Shown: positions 1-5,687 of the stretch, piece after piece | Numbering within the stretch: position 1 is the first letter of the stretch | Layout of the letters: each line of letters begins with the position of its first letter | Source: an uncultured Porphyromonadaceae bacterium | GTDB taxonomy: Bacteria; Bacteroidota; Bacteroidia; Bacteroidales; Muribaculaceae | Assembly (NCBI GenBank): GCA_947178565.1 | Contig: CAMWYV010000081.1 | Location: 1 to 6,057 of the forward strand | Length of the DNA stretch: 6,057 bases | Direction: 5' to 3' | Notes under the pieces: model-generated | Databases searched by the model: none | Seen by the model: only the letters and a program-made list of their open reading frames with translations | Told to the model about the DNA's origin: nothing | Made by a program: the position numbers and the translations under genes

Positions 1-1112
1 TTAGCGAACGCTTCAATAATTCCGGAACTCTTTACGTTGCTCCGGGTCGTTTCAATCTTATCGGCGAGCATACAGACTACAATGGTGGTTTCGTGTTCCC
101 GGGAGCCATTGATAAGTTCATGATGGCTGAAATTCTCCCCAACGGCACAGATAAAGTGAGAGTGTACTCGCTCGACCTTGATGATTACGCTGAATTCGGT
201 CTCAACGAAGCTGACGCCCCCGAACAGAGCTGGGCAAGATATATTTTCGGCGTTTGCCGTGAAATCCTCAAAAGAGGAGGCAAGGTTGAAGGATTTGATG
301 CCGCTTTTGCCGGCAATGTGCCCCTCGGTGCTGGGCTTTCATCTTCTGCCGCCCTTGAAAGCTGCTTCGCAAATGCGCTCAACGACCTTTTCAACGACAA
401 CAACATTGACAAATTCGAGCTCGCACGAATCGGTCAATCCACAGAGCACAACTATTGCGGCGTGAACTGCGGTATCATGGACCAGTTTGCAAGCGTTTTC
501 GGCAAAAAAGATCACCTGATGCGTCTCGACTGCCGCTCTATGGAATTTGAATACTTCCCATTCAAGCCGGTAGGTCACAAGCTTGTGCTTCTTGACTCTG
601 TTGTTAAGCACGAACTCGCTGACTCTCCATACAACAAGCGCCGCCAGAGTTGTGAGAGAGTTGCCAAAAGACTCGGAATTGAGACACTGCGCGACGCTAC
701 TATGGAAATGCTTGACGCCATCAAAACAGACATTACCGCTGAGGACTACTTCCGTGCAAAATTCGTGATTGAGGAGAAAGACCGCGTTCTCGCTGTGTGC
801 GATGCACTTGTTGCCGGTGACTATGACACTGTTGGTCGCTGTATGTACGAAACACACAGAGGTCTCTCCAAAGACTACGAAGTGAGCTGCGAAGAGCTCG
901 ACTACCTGAACGACATCGCCAAAGAATGCGGAGTTACCGGCTCACGCATCATGGGCGGAGGATTCGGTGGCTGCACCGTTAACCTCGTCAAGGATGAGCT
1001 GTACGACAACTTCATCGCTACCGCTAAGAAGAAATTCAAAGAGCGCTACGGACACGAGCCCAAAGTGTATCCCGTTGTAGTTAGCGACGGAGCAAAAAAA
1101 TACGAGAATTAA
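1..1112 (+). CDS. galK: Galactokinase, 5' end missing
   Basis: Cytoplasmic GHMP-family kinase that phosphorylates alpha-D-galactose at C1 with ATP, the entry step of the Leloir pathway. The open frame runs in from the window edge (first full codon at 3) and gives 369 residues; family members are about 380-390, so only roughly 15 N-terminal residues are missing. All three GHMP motifs are present: the galactokinase signature PGRFNLIGEHTDYNGG at visible residues 14-29, the phosphate-binding PLGAGLSSSAALES at 107-120, and GGGFGGCT near the C-terminus (nt 954-977). The catalytic Asp lies in GIMDQ (codon at 480-482), and the Arg, Glu and Asp of the first motif are intact. The GTG at 93 is an internal valine inside the signature, not a start. 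A terminator follows, so galK ends its transcript here; its partners (usually transporter or mutarotase) would lie upstream, outside the window. Confidence 0.97.
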   Translation, partial: SERFNNSGTLYVAPGRFNLIGEHTDYNGGFVFPGAIDKFMMAEILPNGTDKVRVYSLDLDDYAEFGLNEADAPEQSWARYIFGVCREILKRGGKVEGFDAAFAGNVPLGAGLSSSAALESCFANALNDLFNDNNIDKFELARIGQSTEHNYCGVNCGIMDQFASVFGKKDHLMRLDCRSMEFEYFPFKPVGHKLVLLDSVVKHELADSPYNKRRQSCERVAKRLGIETLRDATMEMLDAIKTDITAEDYFRAKFVIEEKDRVLAVCDALVAGDYDTVGRCMYETHRGLSKDYEVSCEELDYLNDIAKECGVTGSRIMGGGFGGCTVNLVKDELYDNFIATAKKKFKERYGHEPKVYPVVVSDGAKKYEN

Positions 1113-1145
1113 AGATTTGCAATATAGAGAGAGTTAATATTTTTG

Positions 1146-1179
1146 GCATGAGGGTCTGTGAAGATCTTCATGCTTTTTT
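1146..1179 (+). terminator. Rho-independent terminator after galK
   Basis: A 12-bp stem (arms 1146-1157 and 1162-1173, two G-T wobbles, no mismatch) closes a GNRA-type tetraloop GTGA at 1158-1161 and is followed directly by six T at 1174-1179. It lies 33 nt after the galK stop and 30 nt before the next promoter. No A-tract precedes it, so it should work only for + strand transcription. Confidence 0.9.
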
Positions 1180-1209
1180 AATGTACGGCAAGGATGCATT
1201 CAAATCTGG

Positions 1210-1241
1210 TTTGGATGGTTGAACAAAATAGCGTACCTTTG
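1210..1241 (+). promoter_or_regulatory. Bacteroidetes-type promoter of the four-gene operon
   Basis: TTTG at 1210-1213, a 20-nt spacer, then TACCTTTG at 1234-1241. This fits the known Bacteroidetes primary sigma-factor consensus TTTG-N19-21-TAnnTTTG without a mismatch. Only four bases (TGGT) separate the -7 box from the ATG at 1246. The transcript should therefore start at or within a few bases of the start codon, leaving no room for a normal ribosome-binding leader. Confidence 0.75.
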
Positions 1242-1245
1242 TGGT

Positions 1246-1971
1246 ATGGCAGAGCATCCGGCTACACGTTTAGGCAAAATATACCTGTTCCCGGTTCCGT
1301 TAAGTGACGGGGCTCTTGATGCTGTGTTACCGCAGAAAAACATTGAACTGATCAGGAATATCTCATTTTTCGTTGTAGAAAACATCAGAAGTGCCCGACG
1401 CTTCCTGAAAAAATGCGACCGATCCATCAATATTGACGACCTTACTTTTTTCACTCTCAACGAGCACACCGCGGCAGATGAGATTCCATCCATGATATTG
1501 CCTGCACTGCAAGGCAATGATATCGGCGTCATATCCGAAGCGGGATGCCCGGCTGTAGCTGATCCGGGAGCCGATATTGTGGCTATCGCCCAGCGAAAAG
1601 GAGTGGAAGTGGTGCCCCTCGTCGGTCCCTCAAGCATACTCATGGGGCTTATGGGTTCCGGCTTCAATGGGCAGACATTCGCTTTTGCCGGATACCTACC
1701 GGTTGACCAGGCGGCGAGAACAGCAAGACTCAAGGATATGGAGCGCCGCATCAACAAAGAGCGACAGACTCAGATATTCATTGAAACTCCCTATCGCAAC
1801 AATAAGCTAATTGCCGAACTTTGCACTGCCCTACCCTCATCTATGCTCCTATGTGTGGCATCAGACATCAGCGGAGAGAAACAGAGCATAGTCACCAGAC
1901 CGATTGGCGAGTGGAAGAAAACCGCTTACGACTACTCACACACACCGACTATATTCCTCCTCTTTAATTGA
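1246..1971 (+). CDS. RsmI-like SAM-dependent methyltransferase (tetrapyrrole methylase fold)
   Basis: A 241-residue cytoplasmic methyltransferase of the family containing RsmI, which 2'-O-methylates C1402 of 16S rRNA. The core is clear: GVISEAGCPAVADPG at residues 94-108 is the SAM-site loop seen in RsmI as a G-I/L-I-S-D-A-G-T-P-x-x-S/A-D-P-G pattern. VVPLVGPSS at 122-130 and the GYLP (149-152) to IFIETPYR (177-184) stretch complete the family pattern. The N-terminus differs: canonical RsmI opens with a glycine-rich TPIGNL loop, whereas this protein has GKIYLFPVPLSDG at 10-22. It is therefore probably the second, divergent paralogue found in Bacteroidetes, and its exact RNA target is uncertain. 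The ATG at 1246 is chosen because a TTG nine codons upstream would lie inside the promoter. It leads an operon; the next start is 3 nt after its stop. Confidence 0.85.
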   Translation: MAEHPATRLGKIYLFPVPLSDGALDAVLPQKNIELIRNISFFVVENIRSARRFLKKCDRSINIDDLTFFTLNEHTAADEIPSMILPALQGNDIGVISEAGCPAVADPGADIVAIAQRKGVEVVPLVGPSSILMGLMGSGFNGQTFAFAGYLPVDQAARTARLKDMERRINKERQTQIFIETPYRNNKLIAELCTALPSSMLLCVASDISGEKQSIVTRPIGEWKKTAYDYSHTPTIFLLFN

Positions 1972-1974
1972 TAT

Positions 1975-2991
1975 ATGGCTAAGATACCACACATCCCGCA
2001 GCCCGGACTATTCGATTTCATGGAGGGACTCGTGCCAGAGAGAGAAATTCCAATTCCTGTTCACCCCTCTTTCGGGGATTTCGTGGTGGAAGTAAATAAA
2101 ACACGGCTCGTTGCAGAGAACCCGGCACCGATAAATTCCCTCGATGAGCCAATAGCCATAGACACCAGTCCACGTGATGCCATCTTTTTCAAGAGCTTCG
2201 GTAGCGGCAGCAGTGGTAACTGCTCGTTTATCGGAGACAGAAGCGGAGGATTCCTCATTGATGCCGGAGTTGACTCGCGCGCGGTTATCGAGGGACTGAA
2301 GAGCATCGATCTTGACATGAAGGACATTCACGGCATCTGCCTAACCCATGACCATGGCGACCATGTGAGATGCGTGTACTCGATTGTGCGTCATCACAAT
2401 CACATCAAGGTTTTCTGCACACCAAAAGCATTTGCCGGTATTCTCCGCCGTCACAGCGTGTCACGCCGCCTTAAAGACTATCATCAGCCAATATACAAGG
2501 AGTTCCCTTTCAGGATTGGAAATTTTGAAATCACAGCGTTTGAGGTTGATCATGACGGCACAGACAATGCCGGATTCTTCATATCCAAAGGCAATCTGCA
2601 CATGACAGTCGCCACCGATTTAGGATGCATATCCCCACGCGCCGACTATTATATGCGTCAGTCTAATTTCATCGTGGTTGAAAGTAACTACGATGCAGAA
2701 ATGCTTAGAAACGGACCATACACATCATATCTCAAAGCGCGTATAGCCACCGACAACGGGCACATGGACAATGCCCATACCGCCGCATATCTCGCGTCAA
2801 TCAAATCACCGCTACTGAAAAACGTATTCCTCTGCCATCTAAGTAAGGACAACAACACCCCGGCTCTTGCATTTTCAACAGTGGCACAAGCACTCGGAAT
2901 CACTCCCGGAGTCACCCCTGACCCCGACAGCATTCGCCTTGAAGTTCTCCCAAGATATGATGCGTCACCTTTATATATACTGCGTAAGTAA
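1975..2991 (+). CDS. YycJ/WalJ-type MBL-fold metallohydrolase with N-terminal extension
   Basis: A 338-residue metallo-beta-lactamase-fold protein. The family domain begins at about residue 70 with FFKSFGSGSSGNCSFIG, the typical opening of YycJ/WalJ-like hydrolases. The two-metal site follows: HDHGDH at 125-130, H193 in EVDHDG, D215 in ATDLG and H288 in CHLSKDN. Relatives act as DNA exonucleases or phosphodiesterases and have been linked to mismatch repair and cell-division control; nuclease activity here is inferred. Relatives are usually about 250-270 residues because they begin at the SFGSGSSGN segment. The first 69 residues here are proline- and acid-rich, start with PQPGLFDFMEGL, and have no signal peptide or membrane segment. 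The ATG at 1975, 3 nt after the upstream stop, suggests translational coupling, and the frame is open across the whole extension, which supports this start. Confidence 0.88.
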   Translation: MAKIPHIPQPGLFDFMEGLVPEREIPIPVHPSFGDFVVEVNKTRLVAENPAPINSLDEPIAIDTSPRDAIFFKSFGSGSSGNCSFIGDRSGGFLIDAGVDSRAVIEGLKSIDLDMKDIHGICLTHDHGDHVRCVYSIVRHHNHIKVFCTPKAFAGILRRHSVSRRLKDYHQPIYKEFPFRIGNFEITAFEVDHDGTDNAGFFISKGNLHMTVATDLGCISPRADYYMRQSNFIVVESNYDAEMLRNGPYTSYLKARIATDNGHMDNAHTAAYLASIKSPLLKNVFLCHLSKDNNTPALAFSTVAQALGITPGVTPDPDSIRLEVLPRYDASPLYILRK

Positions 2992-2997
2992 ACAGCC

Positions 2998-4029
2998 ATG
3001 ACTGAGCAAAGAATTCCGTTGATCGGCAATACACTCGAAGACCTGCAGAAAGTAGCCGCGGAATGCGGTATGCCCAAATTTGCGGCAAAACAGATTGCTG
3101 ACTGGTTATATGTCAAGAAAGTTACCGGGATAGACGCTATGACAAACCTCTCCAAGGTTGCCAGAAAAAAACTCGGCGCAAAATACACCGTAGGGCGTGA
3201 AGCGCCACTCGAAACATACCGAAGCGGCGACGGCACCGATAAATATATCTTCGCCGGAGTACCGGGCAGAAATATCGAGGCTGTGATGATTCCCGACAAA
3301 GAGCGAGCCACACTCTGCGTCAGTTGTCAGGCGGGATGCCGCATGAACTGCGCCTTCTGCATGACTGGACGAAACGGATTTGACGGCAACCTCACATCGG
3401 CGCAGATAATGAATCAGATTCTGTCGGTTGACGAAAGCGACAGCCTGACAAACATCGTATTCATGGGCATGGGAGAGCCCACCGACAATCTTGACGCCGT
3501 TCTCAAAACCATAGAAATTCTCACAGCACCGTGGGGACTCGCCTGGAGCCCGAAACGAATCACGGTATCCACAATCGGAAATCTTGCCGGACTGAAACGG
3601 CTGCTTGATGAAACCAAAGTGCATATAGCGATCAGCGTACACACACCGTTTGCAGAAGAACGCAAGGAAATTATGCCGGTGGAAAAAGCATGGTCCGTTG
3701 CCGATGTGATGAATCTTCTGCGGCGCTATGATTTCACCGGTCAGCGCCGCCTCTCCGTCGAATATACCATGTGGGCAGGCAGAAACGATGATATACGCCA
3801 CGCAAGAGCACTCGCACGGCTGCTACGCGACACTCACGCGAGAGTCAATCTCATCCGCTTCCACAAAATCCCCGGTTTTGACGGCGCAACCGCATCCGAT
3901 CGGGTCATGACAGAGTTCCGCGACACTCTCAACTCACTCGGTATCACGGCAACTATCCGCGCTTCCCGTGGAGAAGATATTATGGCGGCTTGCGGAATGC
4001 TTGCCGGTAAATCAAAAGAAAATGGCTGA
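2998..4029 (+). CDS. rlmN: Dual-specificity RNA methyltransferase RlmN (23S rRNA A2503 / tRNA A37)
   Basis: A radical-SAM enzyme that makes 2-methyladenosine at A2503 of 23S rRNA and, in characterised members, at A37 of some tRNAs. The 343-residue length is normal. The iron-sulfur motif CRMNCAFC supplies C114, C118 and C121. The two catalytic cysteines of the methylene-transfer mechanism are present: C107 in LCVSCQ (equivalent to E. coli C118) and C332 in DIMAACG (equivalent to C355). MGMGEP at 156-161 is the SAM-binding GEP motif, and ITVSTIG and ISVHTP follow in family order. Residues 1-60 form the small N-terminal RNA-binding domain. Presence of both cysteines and the VSTIG segment separates it from other radical-SAM families; Cfr, a close relative, is less likely in this housekeeping setting. 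It starts 6 nt after the MBL gene and overlaps the next gene by 8 nt. Confidence 0.97.
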   Translation: MTEQRIPLIGNTLEDLQKVAAECGMPKFAAKQIADWLYVKKVTGIDAMTNLSKVARKKLGAKYTVGREAPLETYRSGDGTDKYIFAGVPGRNIEAVMIPDKERATLCVSCQAGCRMNCAFCMTGRNGFDGNLTSAQIMNQILSVDESDSLTNIVFMGMGEPTDNLDAVLKTIEILTAPWGLAWSPKRITVSTIGNLAGLKRLLDETKVHIAISVHTPFAEERKEIMPVEKAWSVADVMNLLRRYDFTGQRRLSVEYTMWAGRNDDIRHARALARLLRDTHARVNLIRFHKIPGFDGATASDRVMTEFRDTLNSLGITATIRASRGEDIMAACGMLAGKSKENG

Positions 4030-4393
4030 GCACAACGATATCGGCGCATGGGGTGAAAAGCAGGCACACGATTTTCTCATAGCACAGGGTTACACAATTG
4101 TTGACACCAATGCAAGATTTGGCAAGAACGAGCTTGATATTGTTGCGCGCCACCACGATCACATTGTATTTGTAGAAGTCAAGACCCGCACCGATGACAT
4201 TTATGACCCGCTCGAAGCAATAGACTCAAAAAAAATATCACACCTCTGCCGTGGCGCAGAAGCATACGTGCGGGCATACAATATCCCGCACCCTGTGCAG
4301 TTTGACGTCATAGTTGTCATCGGCACTCCGGGGAACGAAGCGAAGATTATCCACTATCCCGATGCTTTCATGCCTCCGCTGTCTCGATTCTGA
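4022..4393 (+). CDS. yraN: YraN-family (UPF0102) predicted nuclease-fold protein
   Basis: A 123-residue soluble protein of the YraN/UPF0102 family, whose fold resembles PD-(D/E)XK nucleases and Holliday-junction resolvases; its cellular role is not firmly known. The family signatures appear in order: GAWGEKQAHDFL at residues 8-19, GY(T)IVDTNAR at 23-32, the acidic pair E37 and D39 in NELDIVA, and FVEVKTR at 50-56 with the ExK pair E52 and K54. D95 sits in the conserved FDVIVV strand. The length is typical (about 115-130). The ATG at 4022 overlaps the end of rlmN by 8 nt, an arrangement typical of coupled translation. An upstream in-frame ATG at 3968 would extend it deep into rlmN without family similarity. 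In E. coli, yraN is also a near neighbour of rsmI (yraL), so the pairing with an RsmI-like gene here repeats a known neighbourhood. Confidence 0.92.
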   Translation: MAEHNDIGAWGEKQAHDFLIAQGYTIVDTNARFGKNELDIVARHHDHIVFVEVKTRTDDIYDPLEAIDSKKISHLCRGAEAYVRAYNIPHPVQFDVIVVIGTPGNEAKIIHYPDAFMPPLSRF

Positions 4394-4420
4394 TCTTAAC
4401 AATTTTTATAGACCGATTTT

Positions 4421-4451
4421 ATTGGACAATATAAGAATTGTTATATCTTTG
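4421..4451 (+). promoter_or_regulatory. Promoter of perR
   Basis: TATCTTTG at 4444-4451 matches the Bacteroidetes -7 consensus TAnnTTTG exactly. ATTG at 4421-4424, 19 nt upstream, is a one-mismatch -33 TTTG element. Transcription should start near 4457, leaving a leader of about 25 nt before the ATG at 4483. No hairpin terminator separates the upstream yraN stop from this promoter, so some operon read-through into perR is possible. Confidence 0.65.
4429..4446. promoter_or_regulatory. Palindrome overlapping the perR -7 box, candidate autoregulatory operator
   Basis: ATATAAGAATTGTTATAT is palindromic at 8 of 9 base pairs. It lies between the -33 and -7 elements and covers the first three bases of the -7 box, where a bound dimer would block polymerase. 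Read in the 7-1-7 register of the B. subtilis PerR box (TTATAAT-N-ATTATAA), bases 4429-4443 match 10 of 14 positions. Position and symmetry suggest PerR autorepression; the binding protein is inferred, and the AT-rich setting raises the chance of accidental matches. Confidence 0.5.
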
Positions 4452-4478
4452 TACTGATTACAAAAATATAATCAATAC
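4451..4478. repeat. Inverted repeat between the perR -7 box and start codon
   Basis: GTACTGATTA at 4451-4460 and TAATCAATAC at 4469-4478 are inverted copies with one mismatch in ten, separated by CAAAAATA. Because the left arm begins at the last base of the -7 box, much of it probably precedes the transcription start. A DNA operator is therefore more likely than an RNA hairpin. It ends 4 nt before the perR ATG. Confidence 0.5.
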
Positions 4479-4482
4479 AATA

Positions 4483-4905
4483 ATGACTGACAATATACAC
4501 ACCTCCCCCGGCAGCGCGGTCAAAATGGTGACCGAATGCGGTTTGCGCCCTTCTCCACAGCGCATTGCCGTAGCGGAATATGTATTGTCACATCTATCCC
4601 ACCCCACTGCTGATGAAATCTTCACAGGGCTGAAGGAGCGATACCCTACCCTTTCTCGCACCACCGTCTATAATACCCTTCATGCTCTTGCCGCACATGG
4701 AGCGGTGCTTGAAGTCAATGTTGAGCCGGGGCTTACCCGTTTTGACGGATGCACGGAGCCTCATGCACACTTCAGATGCGTGGATTGCAGCAGAATTTTT
4801 GACATAAGGATGTCCGGCATGGAATTTCCGCACGAATTTGACATATCCACCATGCAGGTCAACCTCACAGGGCACTGCCCCGAATGCCGACAGGCACACC
4901 GATAA
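4483..4905 (+). CDS. perR: PerR-type Fur-family peroxide-sensing repressor
   Basis: A 140-residue metal-dependent repressor. Residues 21-80 form the winged-helix DNA-binding domain, with SHPTADEIF at 39-47 and the recognition helix LSRTTVYNTL at 57-66. The five regulatory-metal ligands of B. subtilis PerR (H37, D85, H91, H93, D104) correspond to H40, D88, H94, H96 and D107. The aspartate in RFD (D88), where Fur proteins usually carry glutamate, marks it as PerR. The structural zinc site is C99/C102 and C132/C135. In PerR, iron-catalysed oxidation of the histidines releases it from DNA. The spacing between the two CxxC pairs is about seven residues shorter than in B. subtilis PerR, so the dimerisation helix is trimmed. 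A TTG at 4438 in frame is rejected because it lies within the promoter. A rubrerythrin gene follows directly, a classic PerR target. Confidence 0.92.
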   Translation: MTDNIHTSPGSAVKMVTECGLRPSPQRIAVAEYVLSHLSHPTADEIFTGLKERYPTLSRTTVYNTLHALAAHGAVLEVNVEPGLTRFDGCTEPHAHFRCVDCSRIFDIRMSGMEFPHEFDISTMQVNLTGHCPECRQAHR

Positions 4906-4914
4906 TAATTGAAA
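4900..4914. promoter_or_regulatory. Candidate PerR box upstream of the rubrerythrin gene
   Basis: These 15 bases match the B. subtilis PerR-box consensus at 10 of 14 positions, including its core ATAAT-N-ATT. ATAATAATTG at 4902-4911 differs by one base from ATAAGAATTG at 4431-4440 in the perR promoter palindrome. The site overlaps the perR stop codon and lies 49 nt upstream of the rubrerythrin ATG. No convincing TAnnTTTG box is visible between them, so whether the rubrerythrin has its own promoter is open. Confidence 0.35.
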
Positions 4915-4948
4915 TATAAAAATATCCATCATTTAAGTATAACTATCC

Positions 4949-4963
4949 AAAAACAAAAAAGAC
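4949..4963 (+). promoter_or_regulatory. A-rich translation-initiation leader of the rubrerythrin gene
   Basis: The 15 bases before the ATG hold 12 adenines and no Shine-Dalgarno sequence. Bacteroidetes commonly use A-rich, unstructured leaders in place of Shine-Dalgarno pairing for strongly translated genes. The biased arginine codons of the gene that follows also point to high expression. Confidence 0.45.
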
Positions 4964-5515
4964 ATGAAAAAGAAATTTATCTGCACAGTTTGTGGTTATG
5001 TACACGAAGGCGACGAAGCTCCCGAACAGTGCCCCCTCTGCAAAGCACCCAAAAGCAAATTTAAAGAACTCACCCCCGAAGAAGCTCTAAAATTCGTTAC
5101 AGAGCACCAGATCGGAGTTGCTAAAGGCACCGATGAGCAGATGATTGCCGACCTTACCGCACACTTCAACGGCGAATGCTCTGAAGTTGGCATGTACCTC
5201 GCTATGAGCCGTCAGGCTGACCGTGAAGGATACCCCGAAATCGCGGATGCATTCAAGCGTTATGCCTTCGAGGAAGCTGAACACGCTGCTAAGTTTGCTG
5301 AACTACTCGGAGAATGCGTTTGGGACACCAAGACCAACCTTGAAAAGCGTATGGCTGCCGAAGCCGGTGCAAACGAAGACAAGATGCGCATTGCCGCCCG
5401 TGCAAAACAGCTCAACCTTGACGCTATCCATGACACCGTTCATGAAATGGCTAAGGATGAAGCCCGTCACGGCAAAGGCTTCGAAGGTCTCTACAACCGC
5501 TTCTTCAAGAAATAA
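4964..5515 (+). CDS. rbr: Reverse rubrerythrin (N-terminal rubredoxin domain, peroxide reductase)
   Basis: A 183-residue cytoplasmic non-haem iron protein that reduces hydrogen peroxide to water, and in characterised clostridial relatives also oxygen, using electrons from NAD(P)H through a redox partner. The rubredoxin-like iron site comes first: CTVC at 7-10 and CPLC at 23-26. A ferritin-like four-helix diiron domain follows from about residue 55. Visible candidate ligands are E71 or E74 in helix A, E104 and H107 (EAEH) in helix B, E133 in helix C, and E166 and H169 (EARH) in helix D. Classical rubrerythrin has rubredoxin at the C-terminus, so this is the reversed order known from Clostridium acetobutylicum, where it is PerR-controlled. 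Six of its eight arginines use CGT, unlike the mixed codons of rlmN, which suggests high expression. It lies 58 nt after perR and ends at a strong terminator. Confidence 0.95.
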   Translation: MKKKFICTVCGYVHEGDEAPEQCPLCKAPKSKFKELTPEEALKFVTEHQIGVAKGTDEQMIADLTAHFNGECSEVGMYLAMSRQADREGYPEIADAFKRYAFEEAEHAAKFAELLGECVWDTKTNLEKRMAAEAGANEDKMRIAARAKQLNLDAIHDTVHEMAKDEARHGKGFEGLYNRFFKK

Positions 5516-5540
5516 GCTCATACACAACTATCTATAAATA

Positions 5541-5580
5541 GACCGCTCCTGGGTTGGATAACCACTCCGGAGCGGTTTTT
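5541..5580 (+). terminator. Rho-independent terminator after the rubrerythrin gene
   Basis: ACCGCTCC at 5542-5549 pairs perfectly with GGAGCGGT at 5569-5576 and runs into TTTTT at 5576-5580. Inside the 19-nt loop, GGTT (5552-5555) can pair with AACC (5560-5563) as an upper stem. It lies 26 nt after the stop codon and isolates the perR-rubrerythrin unit from the next gene. Confidence 0.9.
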
Positions 5581-5687
5581 CATATATATCTGTCTAATCC
5601 TGAAAAGAAAAAGAACAACTTTAAACCAACACCGCAACCTTATCGGGGCTAATTACGTTATAATGGTAAAATAAAATTAATTGTGTT

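Noticed and set aside
339..857. Antisense open frame of 172 codons within galK
   Set aside because: It lies opposite conserved galactokinase motifs and shows no family features of its own.
1219..1245. TTG start nine codons upstream of the methyltransferase ATG
   Set aside because: It falls between the -33 and -7 promoter elements, so it would not be in the transcript; the family similarity begins after the ATG at 1246.
1200..1757. Antisense open frame of 185 codons across the methyltransferase
   Set aside because: Shadow of the real gene; its translation is low-complexity serine/arginine-rich and it crosses the operon promoter.
3106..3801. Long antisense open frame of 231 codons within rlmN
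   Set aside because: It mirrors the strong codon pattern of a certain gene on the other strand, has no recognisable domain, and has no promoter or partner.
3968..4021. Upstream in-frame ATG extending the YraN-family gene by 18 codons
   Set aside because: The added residues lie wholly inside rlmN and have no similarity to the family; the ATG at 4022 gives the normal family length.
4394..4420. Terminator after the YraN-family gene
   Set aside because: A short T run (4402-4406) is present but no stem precedes it, so read-through toward perR remains possible.
4438..4482. TTG start extending PerR by 15 residues
   Set aside because: It overlaps the palindrome and -7 box, and the extension has no Fur-family character.
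5659..5685. TATAAT at 5659-5664 and TAATTGTG at 5678-5685 as a promoter for the terminal gene
   Set aside because: The first is a sigma70-style box of doubtful use in Bacteroidetes, the second has a mismatch in TAnnTTTG, and neither has a TTTG element at the right distance.
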